DNA of 21,012 nt from JAJFTV01 sp964426355 (GCA_964426355.1 CAYRRA010000071.1:1-21012); one strand, 5' to 3'. Positions 8,644-16,847 are shown, counted from the stretch's first letter. The notes: a model not told the origin generated them from the letters alone. Program-made: numbers and translations.

Positions 8644-9684
8644 TTAAAAGCCAATGAAATCCCTCGGATTGTAGTCAAATCCTTCCAGGAGATTTCGCAG
8701 CGTATCATAATACCCGTCTTCAATGATTTTCAAATCTTCCATTTCATATTGACTTGCATTGGAGAGCCAGCTTTTTCCTTCGGGTGTTTTTATCAAAACC
8801 AGGAAGGAAGTAATCAGGTTTTCCTGAATCTCGGTTGGTATAGAAGGGTGCAGAGAGATATTCATGGAGGGGATCACTGCATCACTTTTCCAGACGGTTA
8901 TGATACGTTCCCTCACATCGGTCAAATCAGACAGAACTGCTTCTGCAGTGCGGGGGTCTCCTGAGACTGCGTAGACGGCTCCAAAATCGCAAATCCCTGT
9001 GATATATAAGGAACGTATTGTTGCTGACGTAGAAAGCGGAAATACTCCTTCCTGGGTTTGAATACCATTTTGAAACAGAATGGCGGCAGGAATTAGATAA
9101 CCAGCAAGTGATGATTTGGATACCCAGCACGGGCGTTTGCCTTGAAACTGCGCCAATGCAACCTGGTCTTCTCCGATATTACGCTGCCCTTCTTCGTCAT
9201 AATAGCTGTAAAAACCACTGCCAGCATTAACAAGGAATTGGGTACCATACCCATATAGACCATAATGGCTTGTCAGAAGCACGGCTTTTGAAAATCCTTC
9301 TGCGCTACCATATAAATAAGACATTGGGTGAAGAAAAGCGATATGAACCTGAGTGTTGCGCATTTCATAAAGCATGATGGCTGTATTTGCATAGGTTTTG
9401 GCAACAACAGATTGACCGGTGCCATTGGACAAAAATGTAGCAATATTCACACCAGTTTCTTGTGGATTGGGATTGGTGAAATCGCTTACCAAACCGAGTA
9501 CGATCGGGTTATTATCGCTGCCTATAGGTTCCCGTGTAGGAACTGGCGTAGGAACAGGCGTAAGAGTGGGTTGTGGTGTGGGAAGAGGGGTTGGTGTCTC
9601 TACCTGACAACCTGTAAGAACACTCGTGACCAAGAATAATAATAGAAGCCAAAATGATGAATACTTTTTCAAGTTGATGTCCAT
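8644..9684 (-). CDS. PhnD-like periplasmic-binding lipoprotein (orphan)
   Basis: Protein of 346 residues with a lipoprotein signal peptide: basic start, hydrophobic 11-24, lipobox LTGC with lipidated Cys26. A low-complexity Thr/Pro linker (about 30-50) follows, then a two-lobed type 2 periplasmic-binding domain resembling PhnD, the binding protein of phosphonate/phosphite ABC transporters: IVLGLVSDF, MRNTQVHIAFLHPMSYLYG and a late SFLVLIKTPEGKSWL segment. No permease or ATPase gene is adjacent, so it may serve a transporter encoded elsewhere or act as a sensor. It is the first gene of a probable four-gene operon with the DUF218, HD and TIM-barrel genes. The ribosome site before the ATG at 9684 is weak. 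Confidence 0.82.
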   Translation of the reverse strand: MDINLKKYSSFWLLLLFLVTSVLTGCQVETPTPLPTPQPTLTPVPTPVPTREPIGSDNNPIVLGLVSDFTNPNPQETGVNIATFLSNGTGQSVVAKTYANTAIMLYEMRNTQVHIAFLHPMSYLYGSAEGFSKAVLLTSHYGLYGYGTQFLVNAGSGFYSYYDEEGQRNIGEDQVALAQFQGKRPCWVSKSSLAGYLIPAAILFQNGIQTQEGVFPLSTSATIRSLYITGICDFGAVYAVSGDPRTAEAVLSDLTDVRERIITVWKSDAVIPSMNISLHPSIPTEIQENLITSFLVLIKTPEGKSWLSNASQYEMEDLKIIEDGYYDTLRNLLEGFDYNPRDFIGF

Positions 9685-9716
9685 AATCGACTGATTATCC
9701 AGTACAATTTAATCAC

Positions 9717-9732
9717 ATTCTAATAGTAGAAT
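9717..9732. promoter_or_regulatory. Palindrome in divergent control region
   Basis: ATTCTA (9717-9722), 4-nt spacer, TAGAAT (9727-9732): perfect 6-bp arms. It lies in the 117-bp gap between the divergent lipoprotein and DUF4230 genes. Because the arm TAGAAT also looks like a -10 element on either strand, it could be promoter sequence or an operator. No matching -35 is convincing. Confidence 0.35.
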
Positions 9733-9751
9733 TTTAGCAAAGAACTGCCTC

Positions 9752-9771
9752 GATGGGTATGGCAACCCATC
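9752..9771. promoter_or_regulatory. Second palindrome before the DUF4230 gene
   Basis: GATGGGT (9752-9758), 6-nt loop, ACCCATC (9765-9771): perfect 7-bp arms. It lies 30 nt before the DUF4230 start codon, so it could be an mRNA leader hairpin or an operator. No T-tract follows, so it is not a terminator. Confidence 0.4.
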
Positions 9772-9801
9772 CCGTCTCTGAATGGCGAAAAGGATAGGTT
9801 T

Positions 9802-10491
9802 ATGAAATCAAAAGAGAATTTGGTGTGGATCGGTGGAGCTGTGATTTTGGTCATCCTGGTTGGGTTTATCGTTTTAGGTGTTTATCTGGCGAACCTGGTC
9901 AAGGATACTGCTGAACGGGCTCTTAATCCGGTGGAGCAGGTTAATACGGAAATACAAACCCAGATAGCAGTGATACTCCACCCAACACCCACAATCATTC
10001 CTGACCCTGTCACGATTGTGCGCGATGTGCGTACTCTTTCAAGGTTGGAGACAATACAGTATTCTGTTGAGAAGATTATTACTGCAGAAGTGGGTCAGGG
10101 GGAATTTGCTTTCCTTTTTGGGGACCGGCTCCTGTTTGTTGCCCATGGAATCGTTATCGCAGGGATCGACCTGAGTACGCTGGATTATGAGGATATCTGG
10201 ATTGAGGGCGAAAATGTGTACATCAACTTGCCAAAAGCTGAAATCTTTATCGCCACATTAGATAATGACAAATCGTATGTGTATACACGAGACCAGGGAA
10301 TATTGACAAAAGGCGATCAGAACCTTGAAACCCAGGCGCGGCAGGTTGCTGAAGATGAAATTGAGAAAGCTGCATTGGAAGATGGAATCCTTGAGCAAGC
10401 GCAGAAAAATGCCGAGGTTTTTCTTGATATGTTTTTAAGGGGTCTTAGTTTTGAACGCGTTGTTTTTGTTTATCCGGTGAATGAGAGATAG
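9802..10491 (+). CDS. DUF4230 domain membrane protein
   Basis: Protein of 229 residues with one N-terminal membrane segment (about 8-31) and the rest probably outside the membrane. Residues about 70-215 match the look of DUF4230: the LSRLETIQYSVEKIITAEV start, the GEFAFLFGDRLLFVAHGIVIAGIDLS core (100-125), then short beta strands and a charged helix, AEDEIEKAALEDGILEQAQ, near the end. The function of this family is not known to me. The ATG has an AAAAGGA ribosome site ending at 9794, 7 nt upstream. It is transcribed away from the lipoprotein operon, with two palindromes in the shared gap. Confidence 0.8.
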   Translation: MKSKENLVWIGGAVILVILVGFIVLGVYLANLVKDTAERALNPVEQVNTEIQTQIAVILHPTPTIIPDPVTIVRDVRTLSRLETIQYSVEKIITAEVGQGEFAFLFGDRLLFVAHGIVIAGIDLSTLDYEDIWIEGENVYINLPKAEIFIATLDNDKSYVYTRDQGILTKGDQNLETQARQVAEDEIEKAALEDGILEQAQKNAEVFLDMFLRGLSFERVVFVYPVNER

Positions 10492-10638
10492 ATTGTGCAC
10501 TGTAAAGCGCCTCTATTAATAGCCCGCTGGAGCATATCAAGGTTAGTTAATGCCGAGTAATCATTTTTCTCTTTTGTTCAGGCATTAGATTATTTAGTGG
10601 TAAGCAATGTATTCCAAATAGGAAAACCAGGAAAGAAA
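10492..10638 (+). other. Gene-free gap before nucleoside kinase
   Basis: A 147-nt gap with no convincing promoter. TAATGCC (10548-10554) and GGCATTA (10581-10587) form a 7-bp inverted repeat with a 26-nt loop. No T-tract directly follows the second arm, so it is not called a terminator. A GTG at 10597 opens the kinase frame early but has no ribosome site. Confidence 0.4.
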
Positions 10639-12345
10639 ATGGTCATCACAAAGACACAATTACGCCCGGATGTTGAAATAGTCATGCCAGACGGACGAGT
10701 ATTGAACGGACCGCGAGGCACTACACTGGAATCTTTTTTCAGAGAGCTGCCAGAATGGAAAGAGATTCCGATCGTTGGTGGAGTGGTCAACTCGGAGTTA
10801 AAAGAACTTACCTACCGGATAGAAATGGATGCAAAGGTAAAACCGGTCAATATTTCTGAGGCAGATGGCGCCAGGATTTACAGGCGTTCTGTGACCTTTT
10901 TGCTGGAAGCCGCTTTTGAAGAGATTTTCTCCAATGCCTCCCTGGTTGTTGACCATTCCATTTCGTCTGGTGGATATTACTGCGAGGTTACCTCGCGAGA
11001 AAGCCTGACAGATGATGAACTTTCCAGGCTGGAACAACGAATGCAAGAAATGGTCAAAGAAAATTTACCATTTGAGCGTTTGCAGGTTCCGCTTGAAACT
11101 GCCATTCAATTTTTCAACCAGAACAAGCAAACCGACAAGACACGATTGCTGAAATATCGATCAAAACCTTATTTGATCCTGTATCGGCTGGGTAAACACC
11201 AGGACTATCATCATGGGTATATGGTGCCCTCGAGCGGTTTTTTACGCTGGTTCGACTTGAAGAGACTGGGGGACGGATTTGCTCTTCGTTTTCCACGACG
11301 CCATACCCCTAATCAGTTGCCTGATCTACCCGAATCAGCGGCTTTGGTGCGGACATTTAAGCAATACAGCAACTGGCTTTCAAGAATGGGGTTGCCTAAT
11401 GTTGGGGCATTGAATGACGCGATTCGCGAAAAGAAAATTAACGAAGTGATCCTGATTTCAGAAGCATTGCATGAGCAAAAAATCAGTGATATTGCTTCAG
11501 ACATCGTTTCAATGCAAGGGACCGTGCGCATTGTACTCATCGCCGGACCGTCGTCTTCGGGAAAAACAACGTTTTCCAAACGCCTGGCTATCCAGATTAT
11601 TGCTCAAGGGGGTGAGCCATTTGCCCTGGAACTGGATAATTTTTTTATTGATCGTGTGGATACCCCGCTTGATGAGAATGGTGAGTACGACTTTGAATCC
11701 ATCCATGCTGTCAAGACGGATTTGCTCAACGATTCGTTGAATCGGCTGATAAGAGGAGAAGAAGTACAGCTTCCGCATTATAATTTTGCTCTGGGCATCA
11801 GTGAACCGGGTGATGTGGTGCAATTGTCTCCAAACCAGATTATCATTCTGGAGGGTATTCATGGTCTCAATCCTAAGCTGCTTGAGACCATACCGCATGA
11901 AAAAACGCATCGATTGTATGTTTCCTGCCTGACACAGTTAAACCTGGATCGCTATAACCGTATTTCAACCACGGATACACGGTTGTTGCGGCGGATTGTC
12001 CGAGACTCGCGGGAGCGAGGCTATACTGCACAACAGACCATTCGCCGTTGGGAATCCGTGCGGGTTGGTGAACGAAAATATATCTTTCCATATCAGGAAA
12101 ACGCCGATGAGATTTTTAACTCGGCGATGGCGTATGAATTATCAGTGCTCAAACCCCTGGTGGAGCCGCTATTGCGCCAGGTACCTTTCGGTTCGCCGGA
12201 ACATATCGAAGCCAAAAGATTGCTGGCTTTTCTGGATTGGTTTCTACCTTTGGAAGTCGATGCTATTCCCGATAACTCTATTTTGAGAGAGTTCGTGGGT
12301 GGTTCTATATTGAAAGATTTCAAACTCTGGAAGTCGAGTCACTGA
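10639..12345 (+). CDS. Nucleoside (uridine) kinase-like protein with TGS and threonyl-tRNA synthetase-like domains
   Basis: Protein of 568 residues in three parts. Residues about 10-72 form a TGS-like domain (VEIVMPDGRVLNGPRGTTL). Residues about 80-220 resemble the second additional (SAD) domain of threonyl/alanyl-tRNA synthetases, around DHSISSGGYYCEV (105-117). Residues about 296-500 are a phosphoribulokinase/uridine-kinase P-loop domain: Walker A GPSSSGKTT (303-311), then LELDNFFIDR (330-339), the position of the substrate-binding Asp in uridine kinases, and IIILEGIHGLN. This order is known for proteins annotated as nucleoside kinase in Firmicutes and Thermotogae; the role of the synthetase-like half is unclear. 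The ATG at 10639 is preferred over the upstream GTG at 10597 because AGGA (10629-10632) lies 6 nt before it. A strong terminator follows. Confidence 0.88.
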   Translation: MVITKTQLRPDVEIVMPDGRVLNGPRGTTLESFFRELPEWKEIPIVGGVVNSELKELTYRIEMDAKVKPVNISEADGARIYRRSVTFLLEAAFEEIFSNASLVVDHSISSGGYYCEVTSRESLTDDELSRLEQRMQEMVKENLPFERLQVPLETAIQFFNQNKQTDKTRLLKYRSKPYLILYRLGKHQDYHHGYMVPSSGFLRWFDLKRLGDGFALRFPRRHTPNQLPDLPESAALVRTFKQYSNWLSRMGLPNVGALNDAIREKKINEVILISEALHEQKISDIASDIVSMQGTVRIVLIAGPSSSGKTTFSKRLAIQIIAQGGEPFALELDNFFIDRVDTPLDENGEYDFESIHAVKTDLLNDSLNRLIRGEEVQLPHYNFALGISEPGDVVQLSPNQIIILEGIHGLNPKLLETIPHEKTHRLYVSCLTQLNLDRYNRISTTDTRLLRRIVRDSRERGYTAQQTIRRWESVRVGERKYIFPYQENADEIFNSAMAYELSVLKPLVEPLLRQVPFGSPEHIEAKRLLAFLDWFLPLEVDAIPDNSILREFVGGSILKDFKLWKSSH

Positions 12346-12355
12346 GATAAATAAT

Positions 12356-12400
12356 AAGAGGAGCGTTCCTGTTTTAACGCTCCTCTTTGTTTGTTATTTT
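12356..12400 (+). terminator. Intrinsic terminator, possibly bidirectional
   Basis: Perfect 12-bp stem: AAGAGGAGCGTT (12356-12367) with AACGCTCCTCTT (12376-12387), 8-nt loop, followed by a T-rich stretch to 12400. Read on the minus strand, the stem is followed by a TTATTATTTATCTC-like run, so it may also end the convergent aminotransferase transcript. Confidence 0.92.
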
Positions 12401-12417
12401 CCCCTGCTTAGAATCGA

Positions 12418-13644
12418 CTAACTTAATTCTCTGCGAAGGACTCTGCCAAGCCGGGAGATGCCTTCATTGATGACTTCTGGTTTTTCACACGAGAAATTTA
12501 ACCTCATGGTATTTTCTCCGCCACCCAGGGGGTGGAATGGCGCGCCTGGCACAAATGCAACCTTTTCTTCGACCGCTTTCTTGAAAACAACCGAGGCATC
12601 CATACCTTCTGGCAGTGTAATCCAGAGGAATAAACCTCCCTGAGGATGTGTCCATTTTACGCCGGAGGGCATGTGTTCTGAAAGCGCGTCCAACATGGCA
12701 TCCCGCCGCTCATGATAACCCGTTCGGATGGTCTTAATGTGTTGATCCAAAAATCCTCCCGATGCTACTTCATAGGCAACATACTGGTTAAATGTGGCGG
12801 TATGAAGGTCCATGCCTTGTTTTGCCTGTACCATACGATTAATCACCGCGACCGGGGCGATAATCCATGCCAGGCGGAGACCGGGCGTTAGCGTCTTTGA
12901 GAACGTGCTCATGTAGATCGCATTGCCCGTGTTGGGGTTATTTTGCTCGTGCCGGACGATATCATCGATTACGCTGATAGGGGGTAGATGGTCCCCTTCA
13001 AAACGCAATTGCCCGTAAGGGTCATCTTCAACAATCGGCACACCGTAGCGCTCGGCTAATTCAACAATCGCCTGGCGACGCTCCATGGAGATCGTTACCC
13101 CTGTAGGATTCTGGAAATTTGGCAGCAAATACATAAATTTAGGACCCCTGCGAAGTGCTTCCTCGAGCTGGTCCACTTTGATACCATTATCATCAGATGG
13201 AACAGTGATATATTCGGCTTCATAAGCGTTCCAGGCTTGTAGTGCGCCAAGATATGTTGGACTCTCAACAAGAATATGATCACCCGGATTGATAAAAACC
13301 ATTCCGATGAGGTCTAATGCTTGTTGTGATCCGGAGGTGATGAGGATGTTTTCAGGGGTGATGTTGATTCCATACCGGTTGGTATGGCGAGCGATCATTT
13401 CTCTGAGTGGTAGATAGCCTTCTGTGGTGCTGTACTGCAGGGCTTGTTGTGCTTTTTGAGGATCTTCCAAAACCCGTCTGCAGGCATCATTAAATTCCTT
13501 AACTGGAAAAATTTCCGGCGCCGGGTAACCACCACCAAAAGAGATGACGCCGGGTTGTCCTGTGATTTTTAATAATTCACGGATTGCTGAACTTTTCATC
13601 CCTTTCATTCGATGTGCGTATCTACTTTCCCATAGTGATTGCAT
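12418..13644 (-). CDS. PLP-dependent class I/II aminotransferase (2-aminoadipate/aromatic type)
   Basis: Fold-type I aminotransferase of 408 residues, usual length, with no N-terminal DNA-binding domain, so not a MocR regulator. Visible landmarks: SFGGGYPAPEIFP (35-47), ITSGSQQALDLIG (102-114), the PLP-contacting NFQNPTG (176-182, N180), EDDPYG (206-211, D208 for the pyridine nitrogen and Y210), the PLP lysine K250 in STFSKTLTPGLRLAW, and MRLNFS near the end with the substrate-carboxylate arginine. The sequence style is that of the LysN/2-aminoadipate and multi-substrate aminotransferases; the true amino donor is not decidable. The start has a strong ribosome site AAGGAG (complement of 13651-13656), 6 nt upstream. 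It lies downstream of the GlyA-GcvT gene on the same strand, but a terminator stands between them. Confidence 0.93.
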   Translation of the reverse strand: MQSLWESRYAHRMKGMKSSAIRELLKITGQPGVISFGGGYPAPEIFPVKEFNDACRRVLEDPQKAQQALQYSTTEGYLPLREMIARHTNRYGINITPENILITSGSQQALDLIGMVFINPGDHILVESPTYLGALQAWNAYEAEYITVPSDDNGIKVDQLEEALRRGPKFMYLLPNFQNPTGVTISMERRQAIVELAERYGVPIVEDDPYGQLRFEGDHLPPISVIDDIVRHEQNNPNTGNAIYMSTFSKTLTPGLRLAWIIAPVAVINRMVQAKQGMDLHTATFNQYVAYEVASGGFLDQHIKTIRTGYHERRDAMLDALSEHMPSGVKWTHPQGGLFLWITLPEGMDASVVFKKAVEEKVAFVPGAPFHPLGGGENTMRLNFSCEKPEVINEGISRLGRVLRRELS

Positions 13645-13677
13645 ACAGAACTCCTTATTTTATTATTGTATCTTCTC

Positions 13678-13708
13678 AAAAAAACTGCGGGTTATGGAAA
13701 CCCGCAGT
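13678..13708 (-). terminator. Intrinsic terminator of glyA-gcvT
   Basis: Ten-bp stem formed by 13684-13693 and 13699-13708 (arms ACTGCGGGTT and AACCCGCAGT) with a 5-nt loop. On the minus strand it is followed by seven T residues (complement of the A-run 13678-13684). It begins 8 nt after the fusion-gene stop codon. Confidence 0.93.
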
Positions 13709-13715
13709 AGATACC

Positions 13716-16700
13716 TTATTTTAACTTTGCAAACCGGCTAAGGACCTTTGCCGGCGATGGAAGGGATATTTTGTCTCCAACTTTTAGAAGAGCGGGAGCT
13801 TTTTCCTGTTTTTCTGAGGCTGATTGGAAGATGAAAAGCTCTGAGCCTTCTTCGGAATATTTATCCTCTACATACGCCTGACCGGTTAAGAATCCTTCGC
13901 TATCAATTGCACAACTTGTCACCGTCCCGATAACCTTGCCTTTTACGTCCACAACCGGGTCGCCATGATGCGCCATGCGGGTTCGTTTTTCATCGAACCT
14001 GAACCGCACGACAACCCCTTTCTGTTTTGCCTGGCGATCAAGGTAGGCTTCACGACCAATGAACCAGGGTTTGTATGTTTTTACATAGAAGCCAAAATCT
14101 GCTTCTGCCACACCCAGGTTAAGCTCTCCACCCATTTCGTGCCCGTAAAGCGGCAAACCGAATTCAGTGCGGAGCGAGTCGCGCGCACCCAAACCGATAG
14201 GTTTGAGCCCCATTGGCTCCCCAACCTTCATCAAGCCGTTCCAAAGTGCAACTGCATTATCAGGGTGAACAAACAGCTCAAATGCCATATTTTCCCCAGT
14301 ATAACCTGTTCGAGATACAACCAGGTCGATCCCACCAACAACCGCTTCGCATAATTGAGTTCGTTTCAACGCCATGATGCGTTTTCGGTTCTCGGTATCC
14401 ACCCCCATTGCGAGTAAAATATCGCGTGATTTTCTTCCTTGAAGAGCGATATCCACACGCATATCTTTTCCGGAGGATGGGTCTCTCAGGTTCCTGAGGA
14501 GCACATTCCTTCCAAAAGCCTTAGACCATGGGCGCTGCGGGTCCACCATTACAGTGCCCTGCCTGACAGCATTCAACCAAGCCCAATCTTTATCATCATT
14601 TGATGCGTTCACCACTACCAGGTATTTTTCGATCCCGCGGCGATAGACCAGGAGGTCGTCAATCACGTTTGCATCGGTATCGAGCAGATGTGTATAACAG
14701 GATTCGCCAATTTCGAGCGCACTGATGTCATTTCCGCAAACGCTGTCCAGGAAGAGTGCTGCATCTGGACCTTCTGCTTGATAAACACCCATGTGTGCAA
14801 CATCAAACAACCCGGCAGCCTGTCGTGTAGCCAGATGTTCCTCCAGTACAGAGGTGTACCAGACTGGCATTTCCCAGCCTGCAAATGGGATGATTTTTGC
14901 GCCTGCTTGCTTGTGGACTTCGTACAGTGGGGTGCGTTTCAATGTTTCAGATTCTTTCTCAACCCATTCAAACTTTGGCAGAGGCTGACCGCTTTTCTCG
15001 CCGATACCGATGTAGTAGGGCTTTGTAGCAGATTCGATTTCTGTTTCGATGTTCGTGAATGGTGTGGCATGTGATTCTGTAACGGTGAAAGGTCCGGGAA
15101 TCCGGCGGAGAAGGTCAAGATCAAACTCAATATAAGCATCTGATAACTCGCGGAGCCAGGTGGCTGCCAGGGTGGCTTGAGCTTGTGGGACACTAAGTTT
15201 GAAGTGGTAAGGGTCAACACAGGTGATTTCCCCGTCTATGATTTCTTTTGAGGCGATAAGCCTTGTCTTTTGACTTTCACCGGGTTTTAAGTCTTCAACA
15301 TCGGAGGAAAAGATATAACTGACGACATGCCGGATATCACTGCCCTTGAGGTCAAATGCGACCCAACCGCTCTTTGATTTTGTTTCGTCATCGAGATAAT
15401 AAAAGTGCGGATAACCACTGTATGTCCGTTCACCATCAAAACCGGCAGATTCTGCCATTTCTCTCACACGGATTTTAATGGCTTCAAGAAGACTGAAATC
15501 GACTTTTGCCCGGACTTCTTCGCCTTTCCGGGTTTTGATGGAGTAGGGTTTAATGGCTAAGAGTAAATCAGCCATGATATCCGCCAGTTTGATGGCATCG
15601 GCTTCTACGAAACCTCGTTGAGTGATCCAGGGTGTGCCGTACCGAACACCAGAGGCTTTTAGCGCTGTTTTGTCGCCGGGGATGGTGTTGCGATTCATGA
15701 CAATCCCCGCGACATCTAAAATGCGGGCTGCCAGGTCACCCGAAAGGACAGAGCCATCTTCACCTCTGATGGTCTTGCAGTCGATATTCCCCAAATGCGA
15801 ATCAGTTCCGCCAAACGGAATTCGCAGACCCCGTTTGACTAGACGATTGGTTAATGCAACATTGTTTTTGATGATTTGTTTCTGGAGCTGTTTAAATTCA
15901 TCTGTCTTGACGATTTTAAACATAGTGGCAAGCGCAGCGAAGATGTGAACATGCGGACCACCTTGTTCGCCAGGGAAGACACCGCGATCTATTTTCCCGG
16001 AGAGAGAAGCATTTTGGGTTAGTATCACGGCTGCACGCGGACCACAAAGCGTTTTATGGGTGGTGAAGGTGATTATATGTGCGTGTCCAACTGGTGATGG
16101 AACTGCTTCGCCTGCGATTAAGCCAGCAATGTGCGAAACATCGGTTAACAAATATGCTCCAACTGAATCGGCGATCTCTCGGAATTTTTTCCAATCCGGA
16201 ATCCATGGATAAGAGGAGTAACCGGCAATGACAATCTTTGGTTTATGTTCGGTCGCCAGTTCCTGTACTCTTTCATAGTTGATTTGCTCCGTTTCAGGGT
16301 CAACATTGTAATGGATAACGTGGAATAGTTTTCCGGAGCGATTGACAGAAGACCCATGAGTCAGGTGCCCACCATGCAGCAGGTTCATACCCAGGATGGT
16401 ATCACCCGGGTTGAGCAAGGCGGTATAGACAGCGTTGTTGGCAGGTGCACCTGAAAGGGGTTGAACGTTGACAAAAATTTGATCTGGTGAGACTTGTTCT
16501 GTTGCAAAAGCTTCAGCAGCTCTTCTGCGCGCAAGAGCTTCAATCACATCAGCATACTCAACGCCTTTATAATATCTCGGGTCGCTGTATCGTCGAAAAT
16601 GGGACAGGCGCATCGAATAATCTAGAATTTCTTCTTCGCCCATCCAGCGAGTTTCTTCGTCAGGGTAACCCTCTGCATAAAGATTTTGGAGGACAGACCC

Positions 16701-16847
16701 CATTGCTTCTCTCACAGCGAAGGGTGCAGTGCTTTCACTGGGGATTAAGATGAGCTTGCGATGTTGCCGTTCGGTTTCATATTTAATTAGCTGATCGACG
16801 CCAGGGTCAATTTCAGCCAAAGAACCACGTACAAGAAAGTCTTTCAT
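13716..16847 (-). CDS. Fused serine hydroxymethyltransferase - GcvT aminomethyltransferase
   Basis: One unbroken 1043-codon frame. Residues 1 to about 455 are serine hydroxymethyltransferase (GlyA): NLYAEGYP (55-62), YYKGVEYAD (92-100), MNLLHGGHLTHGS (154-166), D236 and H239 in DVSHIAGL, PLP lysine K265 in TTHKTLCGPR, and carboxylate-binding R402 in SGVRYGTPWITQRGF. Residues about 636-1043 are a complete glycine-cleavage T protein (GcvT): TPLYEVHKQAG, GLFDVAHMG, catalytic-position D707 in GNDISAL, VIDDLLVYR, SRTGYTGE and GLGARDSLR. Residues about 494-590 resemble part of GcvT again. GcvT makes methylene-tetrahydrofolate from glycine; GlyA uses it with another glycine to make serine, so the fusion suggests direct folate hand-over (inference). 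gcvH and gcvP are not in the window. The ATG has AAGGAG (complement of 16857-16862), 9 nt upstream. Confidence 0.95.
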   Translation of the reverse strand: MKDFLVRGSLAEIDPGVDQLIKYETERQHRKLILIPSESTAPFAVREAMGSVLQNLYAEGYPDEETRWMGEEEILDYSMRLSHFRRYSDPRYYKGVEYADVIEALARRRAAEAFATEQVSPDQIFVNVQPLSGAPANNAVYTALLNPGDTILGMNLLHGGHLTHGSSVNRSGKLFHVIHYNVDPETEQINYERVQELATEHKPKIVIAGYSSYPWIPDWKKFREIADSVGAYLLTDVSHIAGLIAGEAVPSPVGHAHIITFTTHKTLCGPRAAVILTQNASLSGKIDRGVFPGEQGGPHVHIFAALATMFKIVKTDEFKQLQKQIIKNNVALTNRLVKRGLRIPFGGTDSHLGNIDCKTIRGEDGSVLSGDLAARILDVAGIVMNRNTIPGDKTALKASGVRYGTPWITQRGFVEADAIKLADIMADLLLAIKPYSIKTRKGEEVRAKVDFSLLEAIKIRVREMAESAGFDGERTYSGYPHFYYLDDETKSKSGWVAFDLKGSDIRHVVSYIFSSDVEDLKPGESQKTRLIASKEIIDGEITCVDPYHFKLSVPQAQATLAATWLRELSDAYIEFDLDLLRRIPGPFTVTESHATPFTNIETEIESATKPYYIGIGEKSGQPLPKFEWVEKESETLKRTPLYEVHKQAGAKIIPFAGWEMPVWYTSVLEEHLATRQAAGLFDVAHMGVYQAEGPDAALFLDSVCGNDISALEIGESCYTHLLDTDANVIDDLLVYRRGIEKYLVVVNASNDDKDWAWLNAVRQGTVMVDPQRPWSKAFGRNVLLRNLRDPSSGKDMRVDIALQGRKSRDILLAMGVDTENRKRIMALKRTQLCEAVVGGIDLVVSRTGYTGENMAFELFVHPDNAVALWNGLMKVGEPMGLKPIGLGARDSLRTEFGLPLYGHEMGGELNLGVAEADFGFYVKTYKPWFIGREAYLDRQAKQKGVVVRFRFDEKRTRMAHHGDPVVDVKGKVIGTVTSCAIDSEGFLTGQAYVEDKYSEEGSELFIFQSASEKQEKAPALLKVGDKISLPSPAKVLSRFAKLK

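Noticed and set aside
10597..10638. GTG at 10597 as the kinase start
   Set aside because: No ribosome site precedes it, while the ATG at 10639 has AGGA at suitable distance and begins right before the TGS domain.
12418..13644. MocR/GntR-type transcription regulator instead of an aminotransferase
   Set aside because: The protein starts directly with the aminotransferase fold and has no room for a helix-turn-helix domain.
13716..16847. GlyA-GcvT fusion as an assembly artefact
   Set aside because: The frame is open for 1043 codons, the linker is protein-like and GcvT-related, and there is one ribosome site and one terminator; nothing suggests a joined misassembly.
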